Below are positions 21,985-30,738 of a stretch of DNA of 64,000 nt, piece after piece. The stretch comes from Thiothrix fructosivorans (GTDB taxonomy: Bacteria; Pseudomonadota; Gammaproteobacteria; Thiotrichales; Thiotrichaceae). Each line of letters begins with the position of its first letter. Position 1 is the stretch's first letter. The DNA lies in the NCBI RefSeq assembly GCF_017349355.1, contig NZ_JAFMPM010000006.1, positions 1,054,001 through 1,118,000 on the forward strand. The letters are read 5' to 3'. Below the pieces are notes generated by a model. That model saw only the letters and a program-made list of their open reading frames with translations, was not told the DNA's origin and made no database searches. Made by a program: the position numbers and the translations under genes.

Positions 21985-22766
21985 AAGGACATCTGACGGG
22001 TTTTGGTGTTTCCGCGTTGCTGCACGGTACGGTATTGCTGGCGGCACTGCCGTTGCTGTTGTGGCAAAATAAACTGAGTTTGCCAGAAGAACAACCGCTC
22101 ACATTATCGCTTGCCCAATTCCAGCCAGCGCCGCCGTTGCCCGAACCTGCGCCACCAGAGCCGATAGCACCACCGCCTGTTGCCCAACCAGAGCCGCCAC
22201 CACCCAAGCCTGAACCTAAACCGGTGGTAAAACCCAAGCCTGTCGATAAGCCTAAGCCGCCGGAAAAGCCCATCGAAAAGCCTAAGCCGAAACCCAAACC
22301 GGAAAAGCCCCGCGAGCAGCCTGAACCTAAACCAGACATTGCTCCTCAGCCAGCGCCAGTGAAGGAACTTGCCCCTGTGGTTGCGCCGCGTCCTGCACCT
22401 GCACCTCGTCCGGTACAGCGTGTCGTTGCATCCGCTCCATCTGCCGCGCCCGCGCCTGTCGTAAATAACGCTGCCGCCGAAGCCGCTTACCGCCAAAAAT
22501 TGCAAAGCCTGATTGCCGCCCGTAAGCAATACCCACGCATGGCAGAAAAAGCCGAAGTGGAAGGTACAGTCACGGTGTCCTTCACGGTATTGCCGAATGG
22601 CACGATCACGGGCGCACGGGTGAGTCAGAGTTCCGGCAATGAATGGCTGGATAAAGCAGCAGTGCAAGCGGTGAATGCCACTTCCGGCGCATTACCGTTC
22701 CCAGCGGGTATTCACAAAACGCAGTGGGATTTTGCCTTGAAGGTGAATTTCAAGCTGGATTGGTAA
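21981..22766 (+). CDS. tonB: TonB energy transducer
   Basis: 261 residues. An N-terminal membrane anchor (ALLHGTVLLAALPLLLW) is followed by a long Pro/Lys/Glu-rich spacer (about residues 45-155, repeats such as PKPEPKPVVKPKP) that spans the periplasm. The C-terminal TonB domain has YPRMAEKAEVEGTVTVSFTV and ARVSQSSGNEWLDKAAVQAV. It is linked to nikR-cbiM, so it probably powers an outer-membrane nickel receptor encoded elsewhere. Confidence 0.92.
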   Translation: MKGHLTGFGVSALLHGTVLLAALPLLLWQNKLSLPEEQPLTLSLAQFQPAPPLPEPAPPEPIAPPPVAQPEPPPPKPEPKPVVKPKPVDKPKPPEKPIEKPKPKPKPEKPREQPEPKPDIAPQPAPVKELAPVVAPRPAPAPRPVQRVVASAPSAAPAPVVNNAAAEAAYRQKLQSLIAARKQYPRMAEKAEVEGTVTVSFTVLPNGTITGARVSQSSGNEWLDKAAVQAVNATSGALPFPAGIHKTQWDFALKVNFKLDW

Positions 22767-22775
22767 AACGTGGGC

Positions 22776-22800
22776 AAAAAAATACGGGCCGAAGCCCGTA
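22776..22800 (-). terminator. Terminator downstream of the ATP-sulfurylase-like gene
   Basis: On the minus strand TACGGGC-TTCG-GCCCGTA is followed by seven T residues. It lies 36 bp past the stop of the leftward gene and also separates it from the converging tonB gene. Confidence 0.75.
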
Positions 22801-22835
22801 CCGGATCGCGCAACCTGAGGAGAGGTAGGTAAGTC

Positions 22836-23720
22836 TCAGGCAGCTTCACAAAGTGGATGACGTACCGTCGGTTTCACGGCTTGGGGGCGTTGCGCCCGTA
22901 CCGGAATAATGTCCAGCCCCAGTTCGTCATGGTGTTTCAAGAGCCAGCGGCGGGCTTCGGGCGAAATGTGTTTGCCGACCACAAAACCCGTTGCGCCGTA
23001 ATTGCGGCTGACCAGTGCTTGCAGCAGCAGGCAACGGTTTTCGCCCAGCCCTTCCACGCACGGTAACAGCGACAGTTTGACTTGACGCGCCGAGGTGCAT
23101 TTGACTTGATTGCGCAGTTCACGCACTTGCTGGTGGAAATCGGGGGACGTTTCATTGATGCCAATTTGTACCAGCAAGCCGCCGCCGGTTTCGGTATCGG
23201 TCAGCCATTCGCAGGCGCGTTGCAAGTCGTTGCTATCCAGCGTGGGCGCCGCTTGCACGGCAATAATGCTGTTCCAGTCTTGCACGTTTTGGCGCAGGGC
23301 GGGGACGTTGAAGCGCAGGCTGTTAAACGCCGGATGCAGGATTTTCTGCAACGGTTTGACTGCGCCGCTGGCATACCATGTGTCAGGGGTGCGTGCTGGG
23401 TCAAACGCTTGTGCCAGTTCAGCGACATCCGCAGGCAGACGGTAGAAGCTATCTACACTGACTTCGGCAATGGCGCGGCGTTCCAGCCCATCGACCAGCA
23501 CGATGCGCCCGCTGAGTTGTGCTTCGCGTTTTTCGGTTGGTGTGAGGGATAGTGCCAGTGGCAGCGGCCAGAGTGTGCCGTTTGCTAGGCGATTGCGTTG
23601 CAAGACGCTGCAATGGTCATCTTGATTGAGGTAGCCGTGCAACGGTGCGAATGCGCCATTCAACAGCAGTTCTAAGATACTGATTTCGTTGTGGTTGACG
23701 ATTTTGTGCAGGATGCTCAT
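22836..23720 (-). CDS. ATP-sulfurylase-like protein without catalytic motifs
   Basis: 294 residues. The N-terminal half follows ATP sulfurylase (Sat): LLNGAFAPLHGYLNQDDHCSVL, then RLANGTLWPLPLALSLT and a short loop after the PUA-like domain. Where active enzymes have the QTRNPxHRAH nucleotide-binding motif, this protein reads QAAPTLDSND (residues 156-165). The GRDHAG motif has become GKHISP (249-254, after RNYGATGFVV). It is about 100 residues shorter than Sat. The fold is therefore related but catalysis is very unlikely. It is transcribed away from cysB across a 105-bp gap, suggesting sulfur-responsive control or a sensor role. Confidence 0.75.
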   Translation of the reverse strand: MSILHKIVNHNEISILELLLNGAFAPLHGYLNQDDHCSVLQRNRLANGTLWPLPLALSLTPTEKREAQLSGRIVLVDGLERRAIAEVSVDSFYRLPADVAELAQAFDPARTPDTWYASGAVKPLQKILHPAFNSLRFNVPALRQNVQDWNSIIAVQAAPTLDSNDLQRACEWLTDTETGGGLLVQIGINETSPDFHQQVRELRNQVKCTSARQVKLSLLPCVEGLGENRCLLLQALVSRNYGATGFVVGKHISPEARRWLLKHHDELGLDIIPVRAQRPQAVKPTVRHPLCEAA

Positions 23721-23825
23721 GGGCTATGCCTCTCGGTAGTCTTTGGTTGCGGGCAAGTATGGGATAATGCGTAAATAATTAAAAACGCTATAATTCGCTA
23801 TAGTTATCTTAAAAAGCGATAAAGT
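23721..23825. promoter_or_regulatory. Divergent control region between the Sat-like gene and cysB
   Basis: 105 bp, A+T-rich near cysB, with CTATA-ATTCGC-TATAG followed by TTATC and a GCGATAAAG just before the cysB ATG. LysR-type regulators usually bind such interrupted dyads between divergent genes. No exact CysB box can be assigned by eye. Confidence 0.45.
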
Positions 23826-24731
23826 ATGAAACTGTTCCAACTACGCTTACTCAAAACGCTGCTGAATAACGGCATGAACGTGTCGCGAGCGGCGGATCAA
23901 CATTACATTGTGCAATCTGCCGTGAGTCGTCAATTGGGCTTGCTGGAAGAAGAGTTGGGGATGCCGCTGTTCGAGCGCAAAGGCAAACGGCTGGTTGAGC
24001 CAACCCCAGTATGCAAGGCGATTGTGCAGGAACTTGACCGTATCGAGCAGTCGATGGAAAACATCCGTGCGGTGGCGGACGATTACCGCCTGCAAACCCG
24101 TGGTGAAATTCGTATCGCCACCACGCACACTCAAGCCAAGTATTTTTTGCCCGAAGTCATGTTGGAATTTCGCCAGCGTTACCCCGATGTGGCGATTCAT
24201 TTTTTGCAAGGTACGCCCGTGGAATTGGTGCGGATGCTGCACGATGGCAAGGCGGATATTGCAGTGTGTACCGAGGAATTGGACAAAGATTCCGCGTTAG
24301 ACAGCCGCAAGTGTTACGACTGGAATCACGGGCTGGTGCTGCCGGATGGGCATCCGTTAGCGGAAGGAAAGTTGACGTTGGCACGCATTGCGGCGCATCC
24401 GGTGCTGACCTACATTTTCGGGTTTACGGGGCGTTCCAAAATCCATGAAACGTTTCGCAGTGCGGGGTTGGAATTGGATGTGACGTTTGCAGCGACGGAC
24501 ACGGATGTGATTATTAGCTACGTGCGGCTAGGATTTGGGGCGGGGATTATTGCGAAAATGGCGTATTCGCATATTCACGACGACGATTTAGTGCTGCGGG
24601 ATTTGTCGCACCTGTTCCCGCTTTCCACTACCCGCGTGGCGTGGATGAAAAATAAGTACCTCAAGCAGTATGTGATGGAAATGGTTGATCTACTGGTGGA
24701 GCAGGGCGAGAGTGAGGAGTGGTATGCGTAA
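23826..24731 (+). CDS. cysB: CysB-type LysR regulator of sulfur assimilation
   Basis: 301 residues. The LysR helix-turn-helix is at residues 1-60 (LLNNGMNVSRAADQHYIVQSAVSRQL). Next comes the CysB-specific IRIATTHTQAKYFLPEVM, whose threonines bind sulfate or N-acetylserine in characterised CysB, then FLQGTPVELVRMLHDGKADIAVCTE and GRSKIHETF. CysB normally activates sulfate and thiosulfate assimilation genes. The length is slightly under the usual 324. Its last 71 bp overlap the converging antitoxin gene. Confidence 0.9.
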   Translation: MKLFQLRLLKTLLNNGMNVSRAADQHYIVQSAVSRQLGLLEEELGMPLFERKGKRLVEPTPVCKAIVQELDRIEQSMENIRAVADDYRLQTRGEIRIATTHTQAKYFLPEVMLEFRQRYPDVAIHFLQGTPVELVRMLHDGKADIAVCTEELDKDSALDSRKCYDWNHGLVLPDGHPLAEGKLTLARIAAHPVLTYIFGFTGRSKIHETFRSAGLELDVTFAATDTDVIISYVRLGFGAGIIAKMAYSHIHDDDLVLRDLSHLFPLSTTRVAWMKNKYLKQYVMEMVDLLVEQGESEEWYA

Positions 24732-24996
24732 TGCCCAGCGTTAAGCCAAACGGTTGCAACAGCTTGCTGACAGTATTGATCGCAGGGTTAGCATTGCCCG
24801 CTTCAATGGCATGAATGGTACGCGGCGCAACCCCAGTCAGACGTGAATATTCCTGCACGGTCAACCGCAAGCCCGTGCGGAGTTGGCGGATGGCTTGCGC
24901 CAAGGGTATATCCGGTTGTTGTTGGATGGTGTCCAGCAGGGCAATGCGTTGCTGAAGTTGTTCGATGGGGGAAAGCGGGGTGTAGCGTTTGTCCAT
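24661..24996 (-). CDS. hipB: HipB-like helix-turn-helix antitoxin
   Basis: 111 residues starting at the ATG at 24996, which overlaps the stop of the hipA remnant (TAATG). IRQLRTGLRLTVQEYSRLTGVAPRTIHAIEAGNANPAINTVSKLLQPFGL is a Cro/C1 helix-turn-helix of the HipB type. The gene order hipA-hipB is reversed relative to the E. coli locus. With the toxin gene decayed it may persist as a free regulator. Its 3' end lies inside cysB on the other strand. Confidence 0.75.
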   Translation of the reverse strand: MDKRYTPLSPIEQLQQRIALLDTIQQQPDIPLAQAIRQLRTGLRLTVQEYSRLTGVAPRTIHAIEAGNANPAINTVSKLLQPFGLTLGITHTTPHSRPAPPVDQPFPSHTA

Positions 24997-25767
24997 TAGC
25001 GGCAATTCTCCAACTGCGTGGCGGCATCGCGGCAGACGGGGGCAAAGCGTTCCACCGTGTGGGGCGGAATACCCAGATGACGCATGACATTAGGCAGCGC
25101 CACCAACATTGGCGCTACCGCCGTTACGGCTTGTTGCAAAGGGGCAAGCGGCAATTGAGCAGCTTCAGCCGCTTGGCGGATGGCAGAACGCCAGTCGGGT
25201 GTGCCGTGGTCGTCTGCTTCCCAGCGCATACTGCGGGCAATGCCATCAGGGTGTAAGACCATCGGTGCGAAATCAAACAGCGGGGTTAGCCCAACCCAAC
25301 CATTTTCGCGCCGCTGAATCGCGGTATTGCGCCCGTGATTATCCTTGTTACCCAGCACGACATTGGCGATGTCACGTTTGAGGTATTCGACGATTTCGGT
25401 CATGGGGTCAGCCACCGCCAATCGGGTTGCCTGCACCTGCCATGAGTAATGCCCAGTCGGCGTGGGTTTCGGCGCGTTCGGTCAGCCCTAATTGTCGCAG
25501 TAATTCGCGTCGTCCGTAACCTTGCGGCAGCAAGTCCATGATGAATCCGGGCCAGTGCGGTGAGCGCAGCGGGGTGAGATTGACCGGAAATGTCCATGAC
25601 AGTGCTTTCGCATCGCGGCAGTCGGCGTAGTGGATGGCATGGTCAACGGCGTAACCCAGATACGTTCCACCTTGCCAGCCTTGCGTGCTGGATGTTAGCA
25701 ATGCCATGCTGCCAACACTCTGCCAAGTGCCGTTGAGGAAAAGCTCGAAGGTGCAATCTGTTTTCAT
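24996..25767 (-). pseudogene. hipA: hipA toxin kinase gene with internal deletion and frameshift
   Basis: The N-terminal frame (25767 to 25408, 119 residues) carries the HipA N-terminal domain, ending PGFIMDLLPQGYGRRELLRQ then AGAGNPIG. The C-terminal frame (25436 to 24996) carries the kinase catalytic loop GNKDNHGRN and LTPLFDFAPM. The frames overlap out of phase, and about 150-170 residues of the middle domain (P-loop and substrate region) are absent compared with HipA. The intact ends and the single out-of-phase junction indicate one deletion, leaving a non-functional toxin. Confidence 0.75.
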
Positions 25768-25888
25768 CCCTGCATTATAGCGCGGAAGTAGTGTGGGTAT
25801 TGGGGCTTTTTCTGCATCCTATTGCACGAATGCCTTGTAGGGAAAACTGCGCTATGATGCGCGGTATCGTCTTTTGAAAGGTTTCTGC

Positions 25889-26554
25889 ATGAAATACGCA
25901 TTACGCGCTAGCCTACTCGCCCTGACCCTCGGCATGAGCGGCTGCGACTCATCCCCCAACCAAAAGCCGGAAGATTTGCCTTGGCAAGTGACCAGTACGG
26001 CGGAAGGCAATACGCAAGTATTCCATTTGGATGTCGGTAAAGTGACGTTGAAAGAGGTGATTGAGCGTTTCCACAGCTTTCCTGAAATGGCGGTGTTTGC
26101 GCACGAAAGCGGCAAACGTAGTCTCGAAGCCTATTTCAGTACCATGCGGATTGGCTTGTTTGAAGCCAAAATCATTGCGGAATTGCAAGCCGAGCCTGCG
26201 CAGTTGGACAGTTTTCAGACCAACAATACCAAGCGCGAAGGCATGGCGAGTGGGCAGTGGAAATACACGCTCTCGGAAACCGATATGCAAATTGCCAACG
26301 GCTTGCGGGTACAGCGGTTGATTTACATGCCGATGATTGATTACGATCTCGACATCGTGGTGGCGCGATTTGGTGAACCGGAGGAACGCGTTGCGTCCCA
26401 GCAGGCGGGGATCGAATACTGGTTCTACCCCAGCAAAGGCTTGACGATTGCGATGAATACCGACGGCAAAGAGATCCTGTATTACACAGCTAAAGCGGAT
26501 TTCGCCGCCCTAAAACAGACTTTGCTGGAGGCAAAACCCACTAATGACCGATAA
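25889..26554 (+). CDS. Putative lipoprotein, unknown function
   Basis: 221 residues from the ATG at 25889. A signal peptide ends in the lipobox LGMSGC. The mature part has no recognised domain. Segments such as EPEERVASQQAGIEYWFYPSKGLTI resemble small outer-membrane assembly-type lipoproteins, but this is weak. It overlaps the following gene by 11 bp, so it is likely co-transcribed with the UPF0260 and Hsp15 genes. Confidence 0.7.
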   Translation: MKYALRASLLALTLGMSGCDSSPNQKPEDLPWQVTSTAEGNTQVFHLDVGKVTLKEVIERFHSFPEMAVFAHESGKRSLEAYFSTMRIGLFEAKIIAELQAEPAQLDSFQTNNTKREGMASGQWKYTLSETDMQIANGLRVQRLIYMPMIDYDLDIVVARFGEPEERVASQQAGIEYWFYPSKGLTIAMNTDGKEILYYTAKADFAALKQTLLEAKPTNDR

Positions 26555-27023
26555 ATTGCCTGCAAAACCCCGCGCCTTGCCGTGGTGGAAGCAAAAAAGC
26601 CTTGCGGAAATGAATGAAGCCGAATGGGAAAGCATTTGTGACAATTGCGCGAAATGCTGCCTGATCAAGCTGGAAGACGAGGAAGACAGCACGGTGTATT
26701 ACACCGATGTGGCGTGCGATTTGCTGGATGGTACGACTTGCCACTGCAAAGATTACGCGAATCGTGAAACCCTCGTGCCGGATTGTTTGCATTTAACACC
26801 GGATAATTTGGATGAGCTGTATTGGATGCCGCCGAGTTGCGCCTACCGATTGCTGCATGAGGGGAAAAACTTGCCGTCCTGGCATCATCTGGTGTCGGGT
26901 GATCGGCAAAGTATTCACCGCATGAAGCAATCGGTGATCGGGCGGTTTACCTATGCCGCTGAGGTGAAGGAAGAAGATTGGGAGGATAGGGTCGTTACAT
27001 GGCCGCTGAAGAAGAAAATGTAA
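26544..27023 (+). CDS. UPF0260/YcgN-type cysteine-cluster protein
   Basis: 159 residues. The family pattern is clear: WWKQKSLAEMNEAEWESICDNCAKCC, then DVACDLLDGTTCHCKDYANR and PDCLHLTP, then WMPPSCAYRLLHEGK. Eight cysteines probably bind zinc or an iron-sulfur centre. The function is unknown even in E. coli YcgN. It overlaps both neighbours (11 and 25 bp). Confidence 0.88.
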   Translation: MTDKLPAKPRALPWWKQKSLAEMNEAEWESICDNCAKCCLIKLEDEEDSTVYYTDVACDLLDGTTCHCKDYANRETLVPDCLHLTPDNLDELYWMPPSCAYRLLHEGKNLPSWHHLVSGDRQSIHRMKQSVIGRFTYAAEVKEEDWEDRVVTWPLKKKM

Positions 27024-27397
27024 GCCAACGGCTGGATAAATGGCTGTGGGCGGCACGGTTTTTTAAGACCCGCCCACTCGCGGTGGAAGCGATTGACGGC
27101 GGGCATGTGCGTGTCAATGATGAACGGGTAAAACCGTCGCGCACGGTGCGCCCCGGCGACAAGCTGCGTATCAAAAAAGGCTTTGAAACGTGGGTGGTGA
27201 CGGTGTTAGGGGTGAATGACTATCGCCGCCCTGCTGCTGAAGCTCGCTTGCTGTATGAAGAGTCTGAACACGAACGGGAACAGCGCGAAGCGGTGATCGA
27301 AGAACGTCGCTTGCACGGGGTCAATATTGCGGTGAAGAAGCCGGATAAGCGTGAGCGGCGCATGATCGACAAGTTCAAACAAGGCTGGGAAAGTTAA
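26999..27397 (+). CDS. hslR: Hsp15-like S4-domain ribosome rescue protein
   Basis: 132 residues. An S4 RNA-binding domain (RLDKWLWAARFFKTRPLAVEAIDGGHVRVNDERVKPSRTV) is followed by GDKLRI and a basic helical tail (PDKRERRMIDKFKQGW) characteristic of Hsp15. E. coli Hsp15 binds stalled 50S subunits carrying nascent chains. The frame begins inside the end of the UPF0260 gene. Confidence 0.88.
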   Translation: MAAEEENVSQRLDKWLWAARFFKTRPLAVEAIDGGHVRVNDERVKPSRTVRPGDKLRIKKGFETWVVTVLGVNDYRRPAAEARLLYEESEHEREQREAVIEERRLHGVNIAVKKPDKRERRMIDKFKQGWES

Positions 27398-27458
27398 GTA
27401 TTAGCAAATGCTTATGAATGGGTATAAACTGGTGAAACCACTAGAAGGAAACACCCTC

Positions 27459-27863
27459 ATGAGCACACGTATCATTATTTTCACTGCTTTGACCTTGCTA
27501 ACCAGTACCGCATCGGCTGATTTTTTCGATGGTTTCGATATGGGCAATTTTTTCGGCAATAACCGCCAAGATCAATCCCACCAAGCCAACACCAACGGGC
27601 AAACCTACGGGCATTCACGCGGGCGTGGCGAAGCTGACATTAATCTGGATTTCGACCTGAATTTCCGCGCCAAAGGCTTCACCCTGTTGAATACTGACAG
27701 TCGGGCGCACAGTCGCGGCGATGTGGCACAGTCTCAAAACGCGCAATGGAATGCTTACGGGACGGGCTATAACACGGTTTATCCTTACGGTTATTACTAC
27801 CCACACGCCTATTATCCGCAGCAGTACTACCCGCAAGCCTACTACCTGCCGCCTGTCCGATAG
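27459..27863 (+). CDS. Sulfur-globule-type secreted structural protein
   Basis: 134 residues from the ATG at 27459 (good AGAAGGAA site). The signal peptide is cleaved around TASA-DFF. The mature protein starts DFFDGFDMGNFFGNN, has an Asn/Asp-rich middle, and ends in a Tyr/Pro-rich tail (YPYGYYYPHAYYPQQYYPQ). Small secreted Tyr/Gly/Pro-rich proteins coat intracellular sulfur globules in purple sulfur bacteria and Thiothrix-like organisms. The assignment rests on this composition, not on a conserved catalytic motif. Confidence 0.65.
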   Translation: MSTRIIIFTALTLLTSTASADFFDGFDMGNFFGNNRQDQSHQANTNGQTYGHSRGRGEADINLDFDLNFRAKGFTLLNTDSRAHSRGDVAQSQNAQWNAYGTGYNTVYPYGYYYPHAYYPQQYYPQAYYLPPVR

Positions 27864-27909
27864 GTTATAGTCAGGCACAATATAAAAAGGCTATTGAAAG
27901 GACTATCGT

Positions 27910-29853
27910 ATGCCATTATTGCGCCCACTCGCTTGGTTATTAGGGTTATTGTTGCTGATTGTGGCGCTGCTTGCGGTGTTTGCACTGACCTTTGACGCCA
28001 ACCGTTACAAGCCAGAAATTCAAGCCCTCGTTAAGGAACAAACGGGGCGCGAATTGACTATCGACGGCAAGATTAATTTGTCGTTTTACCCGAATATCGC
28101 CCTGCAATTGGGGCAAGTGAAGCTCGGTAATGCGGTGGGTTTCGCGAAAGAAAGCTTTGCCGAAGCGGAGAATGCGCGTGTCGCCGTGCAATTTTTACCC
28201 CTGTTAGAACAGCAACTCAAAATCAATGACGTGCATTTGCAGGGCTTGAAGCTCAATTTGCATCGGGTGAAAAGCGGTAAAACCAATTGGCAAGATTTGC
28301 TGCCGGAAGGTTCTTCCCAAGCCACTGCGGATGCAGGTGAAGCCATGACCAGTCTGTTGGGCGGTTTAGTGATCACGGGGGTGAGCGTGAGCGATTCGCA
28401 AGTGCGCTGGCGTGATGATCAACATGGCAATGCGTTAACGCTAGCACCGCTGAATTTGCAGACAGGTACGTTTCACCCCGGTAAGCCCGTGGCGATTAGT
28501 TTGGATACGAATCTCAAGCAAAGCGCCCCCGCGTTGGATGTGCATTTTCACCTGACCACAACAGCGCAATTGGCGGATAACGCCAAGGATTTTTCCCTCG
28601 CCAATTTGAGTGTACAAGCGCAATTGCCCGACACACTGGAAGCAAACATCAGCGGCAATCTGCAAGGCAATCTGGACAAAAAGTCTGCTGAAATCCCCGA
28701 TTTTAAAGCCGATATTAACCTTGTGGGGCAGGGCACGTTTAACGTGGGCGGGCAGTTGGATGTGAATTTGGCAAAGCAGAAATTGGCGCTGGCGGCATTG
28801 ACCTTAGAGGCAGATCTGAAAACGGCGCAAGTGCCGGGTGGAACGCTACAGTCCAACGCCAGCGGTAAACTCGATGTGAATCTGGCAAGCGGCAAAGGCT
28901 TGCTGGATTTGCCGCACGTACAGCTTAACTTGTTGGATCAAGCATTGACGGGCGTGTTACAGGTGCAAGACCCTTTGCAGCCTAGCCGTGTGGTGGAAGG
29001 TAAATTCAAAACGGATCAGCTCAGTTACCCGCCGTTTGCTTTGCAACAAGCAACGTTGGGTGTCCATTTTGCGGATGGGCAGGTGAAACTGACCCCCAGC
29101 GGCAAGCTGTTTCAGGGCGATTACCACGGCACCATTAATGTTGATACCCTGTTAACGCCGCCGGTGGTGCGTACCGAACATAAAGTACAAAAGCTGCGTA
29201 CTGACGACTTATTGTTTGCACTGACCGATGATCGCTTAATCACGGGGGCGTTGGATATGACGGCGCAATTGGATTCCGTCGCGGGTGATGCGGAGGCTTT
29301 CAAGCAAAATCTGAACGGCAACATTGCGCTGGAATTAAACGACGGTACGATTCGGGATGCCAATTTTGCACAAAAAACCAAGGAGGTGGTCACGCTATTC
29401 GAGAAAGAGCATGTCAACGCACTGGGTGAAAAAGAAGTTGCTTTCACCAAGCTGGAGGGGCAGTGGCAGGTAGATAAAGGCGTGTTCCATACCGAAGAAA
29501 GCGTCATGACTGCGCCGCATTTTCAGGTGAAAGGCAGCGGTGACGTGAATATTGTGAATGAGTCGCTTGATGTCAAACTGCGTATCAGCGAAAAACCCAA
29601 AGCGGATAAGCCGCAAGGGCTGTTTGCGCCACTGCATATTGTCGGGGCGTGGGATAAGCCGAGTTATGCGCTGGAATTGGATGTATTGCTCAAAGAACTC
29701 GCTAAAAGTCAGCTCGACACCGAAAAGCAGAAGCAGATGGATGCCCTTCAGCAACAGCGTGATTCTGTCACTGAACGCTTGAAAAATGAATTGCAGGATG
29801 AGAAACAGAAACTGACCGATGAATTGAAGAACCAGTTGAAAGGCTTGTTCTAA
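27910..29853 (+). CDS. AsmA-family inner-membrane/periplasmic protein
   Basis: 647 residues. One N-terminal membrane helix (LAWLLGLLLLIVALLAVFAL) is followed by the AsmA start DANRYKPEIQALVKEQTGRELTIDGKINLSFYPNIALQLGQV. Repeated beta-strand units follow, then the AsmA C-terminal domain (DGTIRDANFAQKTKE, then TEESVMTAPHFQVKGSGDVNI). The last 60 residues form a charged coiled coil rich in Q, K, E and D. Relatives act in lipid or outer-membrane homeostasis. Confidence 0.85.
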   Translation: MPLLRPLAWLLGLLLLIVALLAVFALTFDANRYKPEIQALVKEQTGRELTIDGKINLSFYPNIALQLGQVKLGNAVGFAKESFAEAENARVAVQFLPLLEQQLKINDVHLQGLKLNLHRVKSGKTNWQDLLPEGSSQATADAGEAMTSLLGGLVITGVSVSDSQVRWRDDQHGNALTLAPLNLQTGTFHPGKPVAISLDTNLKQSAPALDVHFHLTTTAQLADNAKDFSLANLSVQAQLPDTLEANISGNLQGNLDKKSAEIPDFKADINLVGQGTFNVGGQLDVNLAKQKLALAALTLEADLKTAQVPGGTLQSNASGKLDVNLASGKGLLDLPHVQLNLLDQALTGVLQVQDPLQPSRVVEGKFKTDQLSYPPFALQQATLGVHFADGQVKLTPSGKLFQGDYHGTINVDTLLTPPVVRTEHKVQKLRTDDLLFALTDDRLITGALDMTAQLDSVAGDAEAFKQNLNGNIALELNDGTIRDANFAQKTKEVVTLFEKEHVNALGEKEVAFTKLEGQWQVDKGVFHTEESVMTAPHFQVKGSGDVNIVNESLDVKLRISEKPKADKPQGLFAPLHIVGAWDKPSYALELDVLLKELAKSQLDTEKQKQMDALQQQRDSVTERLKNELQDEKQKLTDELKNQLKGLF

Positions 29854-29987
29854 GCATAGTCTTCGATTAAACCGAACGTAACATTAGAAACAATTCACTG
29901 TAAATTTCATTAGCGGCTGCTTATACTGCGCAGCATCAAATCACTTTTATAGATCGTTTGTGAAAAATCAATTTAAGGAAACTACAT

Positions 29988-30722
29988 ATGTTTGAAAATA
30001 AAGAAGGTCAACGCGTTCCTAGCGTCACATTCCGTACTCGCCAAAACAATGCGTGGGTCGATGTGTCCAGCGCCGCGCTGTTCGCAGGCAAGACTGTCAT
30101 CGTTTTCTCACTGCCGGGCGCATTCACCCCGACGTGTTCTTCTACTCACGTTCCGCGTTACAACCAACTGGCGGATACGTTTAAGCAGAATGGCGTGGAT
30201 GAGATTATCTGCATGTCCGTCAACGACACGTTTGTCATGAACGAGTGGAAAGTTGATCAGAAAGCCGACAAAATTACCTTCATCCCAGACGGCAACGGCG
30301 AATTCACCGACGGCATGGGTCTGTTGGTGGACAAGCAAGACATCGGTTTCGGCAAGCGTTCATGGCGTTATTCCATGCTGGTGAAAGACGGTGTGGTGGC
30401 TAAGATGTTCATCGAACCGAACAAACCGGGCGACCCGTTTGAAGTTTCCGATGCTGACACCATGCTGGCTTACGTTGCGCCGCAAGTCACCGCACCGGCT
30501 GATATTGTTGTGTTCACGCGCCCCGGTTGCCCATTCTGCGCCAAAGCCAAAGGCATGTTGCACGATGCAGGCATGGATTTCGACGAACTGGTATTGAACC
30601 AAGACTACACCAACCGCAGTTTGCGGGCGGTCGCGGGTGTGGATATGGTGCCGCAAGTTTTCATCAACGGCGCATTGATTGGTGGGTCGGACAAACTCGA
30701 AGCGTGGTTGAACGCGAAGTAA
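29988..30722 (+). CDS. Hybrid peroxiredoxin-glutaredoxin (Prx5-Grx fusion)
   Basis: 244 residues. Residues 1-160 are a Prx5-type peroxiredoxin with the peroxidatic cysteine in [16 protein letters not shown]. Residues 170-244 are a glutaredoxin domain with CPFC and [15 protein letters not shown]. The fusion uses glutathione to reduce peroxides without thioredoxin. The glutathione reductase gene begins 17 bp downstream, giving a self-contained peroxide defence operon. Confidence 0.95.
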   Translation: MFENKEGQRVPSVTFRTRQNNAWVDVSSAALFAGKTVIVFSLPGAFTPTCSSTHVPRYNQLADTFKQNGVDEIICMSVNDTFVMNEWKVDQKADKITFIPDGNGEFTDGMGLLVDKQDIGFGKRSWRYSMLVKDGVVAKMFIEPNKPGDPFEVSDADTMLAYVAPQVTAPADIVVFTRPGCPFCAKAKGMLHDAGMDFDELVLNQDYTNRSLRAVAGVDMVPQVFINGALIGGSDKLEAWLNAK

Positions 30723-30738
30723 GCACAAGGAGCAAAGC

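Noticed and set aside
22104-22667. Minus-strand 187-codon frame rich in Arg, Gly and Trp
   Set aside because: It is the antisense shadow of the Pro/Lys-rich spacer of TonB.
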